From: Anisakis pegreffii
Taxonomy: Eukaryota; Nematoda; Chromadorea; Rhabditida; Anisakidae
Reading direction: 5' to 3'
Assembly (NCBI GenBank): GCA_035041965.1
Contig: JAPYMA010000299.1
Location: forward strand, 124,001-188,000
Length of the DNA stretch: 64,000 nt
Made by a program: the position numbers and the translations under genes. The notes beneath the pieces were generated by a model that saw only the letters and a program-made list of their open reading frames with translations, did not search any database and was not told the origin of the DNA. Position 1 is the first letter of the stretch; each line of letters begins with the position of its first letter. Shown here one piece after another: positions 24,901-35,800 of the stretch.

Positions 24901-27287
24901 CTGATCAAATTTCAGCTACTGTTCATTCTTTTGAGAATCCTATGTCGGAAAAAGAAAAACCTTGGAAATCGAACGAGTAACTAGCAATTAATCCGAAATA
25001 CAGTGGAAGTTCCGCAAACTAATATATGTTGAGAAGCACTGATCAAAGAATTATGATTAATGTTACTTTTGTAATCACTTTCAGTCACAACGAAAGAGAA
25101 AATGAAAGCAATGAAGTTGAAATAACCTTCGTCGAATTCGTATGTATGACAATTTCAGATTGATTCGCGAAAGCACGAACAGTATTAATGCGGTCTGATT
25201 CGAGAATCATTTTTAACTGCATTGATGTGATTTGAATTTGATTAGCTCCTTCAAATTCACTGCCTCCAACTGTAAACTGTCCATCGCGCCTCTCGATAAA
25301 TGCTCTTCAAATGAGTTCTTAGACAACAACAATTTTGATGAATATCGTTCTCGTTTCATTAACTAAACAAGATTTGTATGTTACATTCTTTTCGAACAGG
25401 CAACTTTAGCTGATACTAGTCACTGGAATCATTCTCCTCGTAATTATTCATATTACGTTCGATTATGTACGAATTTGCAAACAAAAAAATACTTCAATAA
25501 AAGCAAATACATAACAATGTTAAAAGTACATTCATGTAACAAAAAATCGTTAGTCAATGAGGCGTTCAAGCACAAGATTCAAAAATTGATTCAACGAACT
25601 GAGAATACTGCTGCAATTCCACGTTAACAGTTGGTGAATCGAATCGAGTATGTATTGCCGTATTGTCCTCAACACATCGAATCCACATCTCATGCGACGA
25701 TACGAAAATATCGAACGGAGATAGTACTGTTTTCAAAATTACCGTATGCCCGGGTGAAATTAATCGCAATGATCGGTAATCGCTAGCCAATTCCACATAA
25801 ATTTTACCGTAATAAACGCTCACCTATAAACATAACGACTAGTTGATCCTCATCATTCAAATAACATGAACGAAAATTGAACAAGATTTGAAGAAAAGAA
25901 TCAAGGAAGTATCGAAGGCATAATAATGAAACGATTTCGCATCGCAGTTTTGAGTGCATACTTCTGATTATCACAATGCAATAACTATCATTTCACATAC
26001 TTTCGCATTGTCGACGTTTATCATCAAATTGTAGTTGTTAGTTACAGATGTGATGAAAAGCTGACGTAATGAATTTGTTGAGGAGATGTTTGAAGTGATT
26101 GTGAGGCGTCGTTCTAGGGAAATTTGCCACGTCAAGACTGTGATATGAGCGCGCACGGCAGATGACACTTCCAGATGCGCCTCTGGCTCTGACAGCATAA
26201 TACTAACATTAAGCTGAGCGAGTACTTCTACTTTTGACTGACCATTACTTGTGCGATTGGACTCTAGGGAAACCTGGAAGGTGTGGCTGAAGAATGCTTT
26301 AGTTTAAATTGAATAAAAAACATCGACTGAAAAATGAGTAGGAAAAAAGTTGAACATCACAAACAGATTAGACAAAGTTGATTTAAACAGAATGCTGCAG
26401 AATATCGCCGAAGTTAAAAGAGAGATGAAGTATTTATGCAGCTGATTCATATCCACTAAAAATGCAATGAACTGCTCACGTTTTACAACTTAAGCGATGA
26501 ATTTTAGGCGGTTGAACCAACAACGTACGAAGCTTTTTCGCATAGATTTTAATCAGGAAGAGTTAAAATAGGCTTTCAAAGTTGATTTGCACTGCACGGT
26601 GCTTTTTCTACTATTGTAATAAAAGTCGTGCAGGTGCACTCCAGCGAAAGTCTCAATAACCTGCATTTCGTTTGACTTTGCTGACAAATTAGCGTTCAGC
26701 ATGTTCAGCAGTATACGAACGTCATCGACTAATGACAAATTCTCGAGAGTTCCGTATGGTTCAAATTTAACATCAGAATTCATTGACCAGATGTGACCGT
26801 CAATCGAGTGTTCGGTGAGATCAATCCGGGATTCACCCGATATAACATGAACTGTTGACGCATCAATTGTAACATTGGAATTGTATGAGTGCACCTGAAT
26901 TGTGATGCGTTTGAATTGTTCTCGATCGGAATTTTGCGATTGGAAATTCACTGAATGCTCTAATGAGATGCTTCGTACTTTTCTTGCTGCAACTCCCATT
27001 TGTAGCGGAATGATTATAGGCCGGGATTTCGGACGAATTTATGAGGATATGCCAATAAAAGAATCTGAATCAGATGCAGAAGCAGCAATGCAAAAAAAAT
27101 TTGAAAATGAATACTTGTTGTTAATGAGAACAAAACTCACTTGTAAATGATCAGAAGGAAGCGTTTGTCGATAATGAACAAGAGGTAATGCATCATTCAG
27201 TTGAGAGTAATACAAATGAATGATTAAAATAAATAATGCACTATTACTAGTGGTAATAATGCACAACAAACCACTACTGTTCATCAC
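21901..27287 (-). CDS. Unrecognised Ser/Thr-rich membrane protein
   Basis: I do not recognise this gene. Exons in transcript order: 27287-27141 (hydrophobic leader about residues 7-27), ~26999-26598, 26273-26001, 25823-25574, 25302-25127, 24728-23759, 23220-22769, 22596-22456, 22293-21901. Phases agree except that no acceptor in the right phase was found for exon 2. The first half is rich in alternating hydrophobic residues and N-x-S/T sites, suggesting beta structure somewhat like sarcoglycans (inference). Exon 6 is a Ser/Thr-rich, mucin-like block of 323 codons. Exon 7 ends in a basic KRNKRSAAD, a possible furin site, followed in exon 8 by a SEA-like stretch (VSVHFVVAN). Exon 9 gives a membrane segment (LAATLILIIRCISITVIYWI), KKR and a leucine run. 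The exon 4/5 and 8/9 joins use weak sites, so two genes or an earlier stop remain possible. Confidence 0.5.
21979..22015 (-). repeat. CAG/CTG microsatellite, possibly coding
   Basis: On the + strand the repeat reads CAGCAGCAGCAG...CAGAAACAGCAGAAGCAG. On the minus strand it falls in the last open exon of the preceding gene and would encode a run of leucines interrupted by Phe, forming a second hydrophobic segment. Whether it is translated is unproven. Confidence 0.6.
23759..24728 (-). other. Mucin-like Ser/Thr-rich exon
   Basis: A 970-nt exon between TAACTGCAG|ATG and GAACA|GTAAGC, the longest open stretch in the window. Translation is dominated by Ser, Thr, Asn, Gln, Glu and Asp with many N-x-S/T sites and TEVITTTLS-type blocks, but no exact tandem repeat. 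One SDCDNC pair of cysteines sits near its first third. Composition is that of an O-glycosylated extracellular spacer (inference). Confidence 0.7.
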
Positions 27288-28559
27288 ATTGATAACATGC
27301 GCTCGTGACGTTTCACAAGCCCATCGATGTTACTATAGCGACCGAGAATGCATGCGATCTATTTTACTTTAATCGTTTATGCGATCATTAAGCCTTATTA
27401 CTTCTGCACCCAGCATGACAGCTCGTGCACTCAACATTGCAGAATTACTTTCATAGTACTTTGATGGAACACTCAAATTCACGTGAAGAAATCATCGATG
27501 AGTAGACAAGATCGTTCATTTTCAAGAAGTTTACCACATTTCCGTGGTGGCTGCACAAAGAATTTCAACACAAAATTGTTGGCTCTTAATTTCCGTCAGC
27601 TTATTTTAAGAGGAAGTTCGAATGAATATGTCGTTTCTCTTATTTAATATTCTGACGTAATATTCGAGTTTACATACGAAAATATTAGCCAACGTCATAA
27701 ATGCACACTTGAATGATAACTGTTATCTCACAATCAAATAGACCCATAGTATTTGAGAAATTTGACCATGAAATAATGCAACACAGCACACATCGCTCGA
27801 ATCAATGCGAAATTTGCATGAAATGAGAAAAGAAAATGAAAATGAACTGACAGTTAACACATCCCCAATTTGTAGCTATCGTATTGCTCCAATGCTCAAT
27901 TTTGTTTTGCAAGACGATGAAAATGGAAAATTTATAAACAATTTCTGTGAAATATTACTTTGGATAATTAGTTGAAAATATCGCTGGCTCAAATTGTTTT
28001 TTTTTCGCTTGATTACGCAATATAAATGACACAACCATTCAACCAAATTTTCTTCGAAAAACTATCCAACGCTACCATAATGCACGATGAGGCCAACAAA
28101 ATAATCGAAATTAAAAATTTGTGCACTACAGCGCCTTACATACAAAAACATTAGCATCCAATCATCTTTCAGACTTCTTTTGTCGTAACGAAATTACGCA
28201 TGGATTATTTCTGGGCTCAAAGGCATCTCCTTGAGGAAACTGCAACTTCCAGAATTTCGTTTCTTCTCGCAGTTAAAATTGTCATCCTAATTTTCAATCA
28301 TAATCAATTAAGTCACTGAAATTCAGGGACGTTCTTATGGAACTGTTTAAATTCTTCTGAGAAATTGACTTCTCAATTTCTTGTGATGACCTGAAAACTG
28401 ACACAGTCTACGATCAATTATCAGAAAAGATGAGCTAAAAATTTTCTAAGTGCGGTGAAAATCTTGCTTTCTTAGGTCATTTGATTCATTCACGCGCACC
28501 AATACTGTTGTCTGGGTACACGATAAACGAGGTGATGTACAAAGCGAGTTCACAGAAAT
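27288..28559. other. Intergenic, probable promoter side of the minus-strand gene
   Basis: AT-rich, no ORF with family resemblance, no strong repeat. Lies between the leader exon of the minus-strand gene and the retrotransposon. I see nothing else to report. Confidence 0.4.
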
Positions 28560-30975
28560 TTCGCCGATATCTACATTGCAGATTACGTATGCAGTCAAAG
28601 AATTCAAAATTAAAATTGGAAATAAATCTCATTTGTCAACACTTTTTTGACAACAGAAATAATACATCACCCGATGGAATACCATACATATGACCGCCCA
28701 TACTATTACAACTCCACCGTGTCATATATTTTGCAGATCTCCGATGGCTGGCTCTGTCCCCTTGTGGTGGAATCAGCAATAATCAAACCCATACACAAAA
28801 GAGGCCCCAAAATGAACCCACAAAACTACCGTCCCATCTCATTAACTTGCTCAATTTCCAAAGTTATGGAAAAAATAATTGCGTCCAAACTCAGAAGCTT
28901 GTGATATTGCATAAGTAAATTTGAGTAAAGAATTTTGAATAAATTAAGTAAGAATTTGTGTAAAATTATTCTATAAATGCTCGCACTTTTTGGACATTCT
29001 TTGTGTGTGTTTATTCAGACGGAATAAACGGTTGTCTGGAGGTTTTGGTTGTGTCAGCAGAATTATAACAAAGGTATTTTATTTATAATAAGCTGTTTTC
29101 CCCTTTCCAATATGGGTTTCTCAATAAAACATCAGCCACAGCGGTTCTACTCCAATCCTACCGAATTTGAGTGTCTCATTTAGACAAAGGGGCTTCATCG
29201 ATACATTATATTTGGACTATAGAAAAGCGTTTAATTCGGTATCAATACCTAAATTCTCTTTAAAATTACGAACTTATGGCATACGAGGCTATCGCTTCAA
29301 CTGGATCTGGGACTTTCTCAAAAGCCGCTCCGAGTCAGTCCCTATTGGTGACTCCGTCAATACACCAGAACATGCCAGTACCAGAACAATTATGTTTCAC
29401 AAGGTTCAGTTCTGGTACCCCTTCTCTTACTCATTTTTATCAATGATTTCCCTGAGTGCCCTCCTTCAGACTCAACATGTTTTATCTTTGCTGACGATGT
29501 TAAGGTCTATGCATTCACCGACAACTTACAAGCGATATTTGACTCCATAAACCAGTGGTCATTATGTTGCCTCTTACGTTATCACCGGAAAAAACCAAAT
29601 TGATTAGAATTTGTAGAAATAATCCTAGCAATCCTCTCAAAATTCGGAACCACGAGTAAACTACCTTCTCGTTCGTTCGCGACCAGGGCATTATAATAAA
29701 CTCAAGCTTGAAATTTCACCAACATATCTCCACCATAATCAAAAAAGCAAACACCAGAGCATCTCTCATACTGAGATCGTTCAGCACCAAAGATTTATCG
29801 CTAGTGAGCAGATTATTTGAATCCTATCATCATCCACTACTCGAATATGGTTCATCCCTTTGGTTCCCCTCTGATCCATACGGTGACAAACAGAAGGTTA
29901 CTATCATTAAAAATGTTCAAAAAAGACACTCGTTTCATCTTTAAAAGGCTGTGTGGAAATTTTCGTAATGTACCCAAATACCAGGACAGACTAACAATAT
30001 TAGGATTGGAGAGTTTAGAACTGCGGATATTCTATTCAGACCTGTGTGTGCCCTACAACATCATTCAATGTAAAATAGATCTCCCTTTGTATGAATTCTT
30101 CGAATTTTCCTCAAGTAGTGAACGAACTCGCCACAATAATTCCTTTAATCTCGCCGTTAAGTGTTGCACATTAAATAATACAAAATTTCCCTTCCCAGTC
30201 AGAGTTTTCAGAGCCTGGACCCTACTACCACAAAACCTTGCCTCCCCCTAATCGCTTCATATATTAAAAAGCAGACTCCGATCCCGATGAAATCGGATTC
30301 ATATCCTTGATGAAATCCGGATAAATTGTTAGCTCGAACAATTTGAAAAATGTTCACGATTTCTTTTACTCTGTTTTCTGCTCCTTATATTTTCTGTTCT
30401 TTTACTCTACATCTGCCCTTATTAATTTTTTTCCAGAACTATTTCTAATATTGCGATTCGAACTATTTCTCGATACTACAAATTATTATAAGCTACAAAT
30501 CCGGGTATTATAAGAATGATCTGCTTGATACGTCAACGATATGACAGTGTGTGCTTCACATGACATCTTATCACTTACGATTCATTTTTCATTTATTGTA
30601 TTCTTTATTCTCTTCGCATTATCTCTTTTTCATTTTTTAATTCATTATACTATTTGAATCCTCTTTCGATTGCTTTACTTCTTACGTTACGTCTGTATTT
30701 TATGCCAAGATATGTTATCCTAACAATATAAGAATGATCTGCCAACGAAACGATATGATAATGTGTGCCTCACACGACAGCCTTGTCATTGTATGATTCA
30801 ATTTTTATCTTTTTATTTTATTCTCTTCACATTATTTCCTTATTTATTGTATTCTCTTTCGGTCGTTCTGCTTTTTTCTACTCTCCCCAATATTAGTTGG
30901 GGTAATGTATTCACCACACCACTATCATTGTGATAAACTTGTACAGGTATTTTCAAGCGAATAAATAAATTAAAA
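28560..30975 (+). mobile_element. Decayed non-LTR retrotransposon (CR1/jockey type)
   Basis: Fragments of one reverse transcriptase lie in order but in shifting frames. A SPDGIPYI-type block (28665), QNYRPISLTCSISKVMEKI (about 28830-28890), LDYRKAFNSVSIPKF (29211 on), QGSVL...LIFINDF, FADDVKVY (about 29490-29515), then the C-terminal part KFHQHISTIIKKANTRASL...PLLEYGSSLWFPS, LTILGLESLELRIFYSDL and FRAWTLLPQNL (to 30251). Stops and frameshifts separate them, and about 180 bases of unrelated sequence interrupt 28905-29090. No endonuclease domain is visible, so the copy is 5' truncated and inactive. The 3' untranslated part, to about 30975, contains a diverged tandem duplication and ends in AATAAATAAATTAAAA. 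Confidence 0.88.
30510..30890 (+). repeat. Tandem duplication in retrotransposon 3' tail
   Basis: Two diverged copies of a unit of about 218 bases start with ATAAGAATGATCTG at 30510 and 30728. Both continue with CGATATGA-AGTGTGTGC-TCACA, then a T-rich ATTCTCTTC stretch and a copy of CTCTTTCG. Tandem units in 3' UTRs of this class of element are known; here they help define the element's end. Confidence 0.65.
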
Positions 30976-32894
30976 TTTGACAATTCAACAGAACAACTTT
31001 TCTAATTCAACCTGTATAACTGGCCAATACTACTTTTGTGGTTATTTTGGAATGATTTCCACTTGCACAACATATTTCTGACCGTCCGTCCACGTTCCGA
31101 TAAGGTTAACCAATAATTCACTAATCAAGCAATGTTCACTCCAAATAAGTTGCCACATGTCAGCAAAATCAATAATCCATCGAACTCTACGTGAGGCATG
31201 CAACGTATATGTATGTCTAAGATCTTCAAGAAACCTTTCAAAGCTGGTCACAGATAATATTCAGCAAAGTGCACGCGAATATTTCAGTGGTGAATTTAGG
31301 CAACATTTAGTTTTATTATTTTGTCATAGAAGTACAGCCAAATCTATGCCTCCATAAAAAATATTCTTTATCCTTTATATTGCAATAAAAGAATGATGAT
31401 TGCGCTTCATTGATGATCATAATTAAAACATATTCGTTTTTTGGTTAAAACAATTAATGACCATCGAAAAACAAAAAAACACACTCCTGCTTTCATCAAC
31501 TGATTACGACGAGAATAGAACTGAGCAAATCAGCCATTGTGGGCCTAAACGGCACAACTTTGAACCACCAGAAGACTATGAAGGCATATTAACATCAGTG
31601 CAAAATCTGTCGTTATAGCTATTCACACAAAACTGATCATTATTTTGCAGCCCAAATGTGCTGGACGTTAGCATAATTAAATATGAGTAGAAGGAAGTTC
31701 AAAGGTTCTATGATTTGACTCTCATACAGGGAATGCCGTAGGCGTGATAGAAGTTTCAGTAAAATATCTTCTGTACATGAATAGACGTGATGAATGCAAA
31801 CTGAAACAATGAAGAACTGTGCAAAATAAATTAAACTGAACTGAACAGTAGCGATGATGAGTGTAGAATTCGGACTATGAAAGTACAGATCAATAATAAA
31901 AGTTAAGGAATGAAATAAAATGTGTGATAATATAACATTACGTGATTGTATTAAAGCGTAAATCAGATGAAGCGAAAACAGTTTCGTTAACAGATGAGAT
32001 TTCCATTACAAAAATTGCGCATTTAACTAGTTAGCACCGATAATTTGGAAATAATGCAAATATATATGTACATTTAAAGCATGGATAATCTGATTCGTGA
32101 GGAGTCTGTTAGAATCTACAACCTAATTTATGCATAAATTAACTAATCGTCAACTTATTGATAATTCGAATCTGAAAGGTTCAAAATATGACAACAACTG
32201 TTCATAGGAAGAGCAAAATCACTCCGTGAAAGGTTATAATTGTCCTCACATTACTGAACTTCGAAAACAGCCACATTGCACGAATCTGATAGAACGAGAA
32301 CATATACAAGAAAATGAGTGTTCCAACTGTGGTCAAACTTATATGGATAACTGTTTTGGTTGTAGATTAAATATTCCCAGAGATATTCATAACTGCTGGA
32401 TTGTTGACAAGTTGAAGGTAAATTAGCAAAGTATATCAAAAAATGAACAAAATATAATTACAATGAAAGCTCTACAAGAACTGTTATACATAGTTTATAG
32501 AAAGTTAAAACGTAAACAAGGCAACAATATTCGGGAATTATGAAAACGAGTGAAAAATACAACAAATTGAGGAACGTTACTAATCTTCAGTGCTTCAGAC
32601 GGTGAAAAGAGATGTTATACAATATTGGCGACATCCGCGATGCACCATTAAATGCATCAAAAATGTTATACGCTGCAGTAACAACAAAGTTACGGCCGAA
32701 AAGTAACAACATGAACATTACAATAAAAATGTAAACAGTGAGATTTTTAATGTCAATAGAGCTCAAATAAAAATGACTAAAAAATTGAATATTAACAATG
32801 AGAGCAGTAATAAAGTTAACAACAACAACGACAAAACAATGGTGATAACAACAATAAAATTTGATGATCGCGAATGAAAAGTTAAAACCAGAAC
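30976..32894. other. Spacer between retrotransposon and SYG-2-like 3' end
   Basis: AT-rich with AAC/AAT-rich stretches at about 32690-32870. A 66-codon ORF at 32226-32426 (+) has eight cysteines, which is unusual for noncoding DNA, but it lacks splice or homology support. The rest appears empty. Confidence 0.4.
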
Positions 32895-35800
32895 CTATAC
32901 TAGATCACCATCAATATGCGAATAATCAAGAGGTGTCGTATGCACCCCACCCGGTTGCATAAAAGTGCTCATTATCTGAGAACTAACTGTATTATTATTG
33001 GCACCAGCACCACCAGGTGCACATCCTCCGACAGTCTGATAGTTTGTTACTATCGGCGATGGAGTGCTATCGATCACTCGTGGTACACGGATCCGTCGTG
33101 GCGAGCAGCCTATCACAACTTCTTTGCTACGTGTCAGTGTATTCCCCTCCGAATAACCACTAGAATGCGCACCAATTGAGACTTGATCCACTATTGGAGG
33201 TTCCTTCAAAACAGTTGATGAATACTGATGCTTTATTCACTACTTATTTATGTACGTTAGTAAACGAGAAGCACTTCAAGTGATGAAAATAATAAAACCG
33301 AGTTTAATAATGACAGACGGTAAGGCGGATGCAATATGACAACAAATGTATTAACCGATCGGTTTGGAACTACGAGTTGATGATAAACTCATTCATTAAA
33401 GAACGCAGCTGAATGAACGCATCAATTGGAAATAAATATTTCGTACAGGAAGTATTTGCATTCGTAAGTATGACATTACTCAACTAAAAATTATAATAGC
33501 AAACCCATGTGTGCATATCTGAATTTGTGGGAAAGCATTAAAAGTTGACAGAAAAGTCATTTATAACTCCCAAGAAAATGTTGGACAATGGAAATAATGT
33601 AAAGAATCTTAGTTACCGGGTAAGACATATTTGCATATGTCGCAGCATCGTTTCGAATTCCATTTTGTGCCATCTTATCTAAAGTAACAGTACCAGTAAT
33701 AAAAGTTTAAAAAATGATGTTAAATCAATAAACCTATAATAGTACAATAACATAGTTTTATTAATAACGTTTAATACAACCAAACACACTCGAATACTGA
33801 AATCCTTTCGAATAACCGAAGTACATAAAAATTTCTCGCTCTATGGCTGAGGCCAGAGCAGCCAGTATACGTTTTCACAGGATTGTTTTCCTTCTTTAAT
33901 GCCTACCTATCACCTCATCATCATTCTTCTTTCAACAAAAATGAGGGAAAAAAGGAAAGTTAGATGAAAGCGTTGCTCGATCAATGCAGATAACACCGCA
34001 ACAATTAAAAAACAAACGATTGAATCCGTATCCAACAAGACAGTCTGGATCATAAAAACCACTCGCATCCATTTGCTGTTGCACATATCCGTTTGGATTA
34101 ACCTCCTAAAACTCAACAGCCTATTAGCAAACATCTGTTTCAAAACCGTCTTCAACAACTGCTCCATTGCATCAGTTCTGACTGAACATTCTGCTCTCGG
34201 ATAAAATACAACAAGGCCAATTTCCAAACATTCCTCAGTATTCACAAATCAACAATTAAGCCGATTACAATGTACAAGAAAAATCACGCAAAGATGAGAA
34301 TGTCATTTTCGGAGGCAGGCTTGCACGCAGAATCCGGATATGAACTTTTCACCTTTTTTTTCACCCCTTTTTTCAGGTTTTTTTTTGCAAATACGGGGCC
34401 CATACACATGAATTTTGGCAAAAAGTTAACATTTCATTCTCGTACAAGCTGAAGAATATGCCAATTATTCCCATTAACATACGCAGAAGCCTAAATTGGA
34501 ATCAGCTTTTCCCTATCACCTATGGCCGTGGTGCTGTTTAAGGGGATGTTCCTTGGAGCACACATGATACTCATAACCAACAGATCATGCGTACATTCAA
34601 ATCATTTGCCAGTGGCGTAGCCAGGATTTCGTCCATAGAGAGGGGGAGGCGGAGAACTGCAAATGATCTGATCCAAGAAATAGCTAAATTTTGAGTCGTT
34701 TCTATCATCTATGTTTACTACTTCGCCCCTCTTCTATTCCCTTTTTTCCGTCCTTCACATGGGAAGAGAGTGACCCCTGCGCCTCTCTCTCCCCCCCTCC
34801 CCCCTTCTTGGGCACGCCGCTTTCGCTCGCTTTAGTTATCTGCACTTCATCTACTAACTTCTGCATTCCTTCAGCTGTTCTACATCCGTTCACTATTCTC
34901 TTCATTATTTTTGGGGCTTTAACAAAGTGAACGTTCCTAAGCTTACTGAACTCTTCAATGATCTGGGAGAAATAGTGCTCACATGTCAATTTGGTACTTT
35001 GCGTGTTTGATTTTTGTAGAAAACCGGTAGCGAGAGAAGAAATCTGATCGCACACTTCGATTCTACACGTCTGACTATATACAACAAACACATTAAATTC
35101 TTCAGCTTCCGTGAAGATGAAAAGTCTGACTTTTCAAAGCACTGCAATGCATGCTTTCTAGCCATTTTCGGGGCATTTGCAAAAGAATTGTAAACGCTGA
35201 TGAGATCAGACATTCATTTCCAGTATCTACTTGCAAAATCGCTATGAGAATGACGATGGGTGACTACTGCATATTCGGCTCCTAACATGAAATTTATAAC
35301 AGTGAGACGAAGCAACAACTGCTATCGAGACACCTTTGAACAGAGCGCACTTTCGTTCGCGCAATGATGAGTTTGTTGGACGGCTAATACTTACAAAGAC
35401 GCACTTTAAAATGATCCATCAAATCGCTCATCGATGCAATGAATTCCAAAAACAACAATTTCAATTAAAAGTTTGCAACAGTGCGATTCGGATCATGAGA
35501 AATTTCCTTCTATCTCTTAATACATCAGCGGTTCTGCTACCATTTTCTCCGTTCAAAAACAACAAATCACAGATGATAACAGAATAAATAAGTTTAAAGA
35601 AATAAATGACAAAATATGAAGAGAACTATGTGATGAGTTGAGGTATAACTAAAAATAACGGCGGGACAGGAGGGGATAGGATCGCCTAAACATACAATCA
35701 TGGTGCGTACGCTTTGGTCGTCTTCAGAAGGTTGTTCATAGGCAAGCTCACTGCGATTCGTATTTGCTGAGTCCGGTCGATAGATACCATCTGTATTCGT

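Noticed and set aside
33910..34245. A 111-codon minus-strand ORF in the receptor intron.
   Set aside because: Hydrophobic, low-information translation with no splice partner and no link to the broken ORF at 34613-35213.
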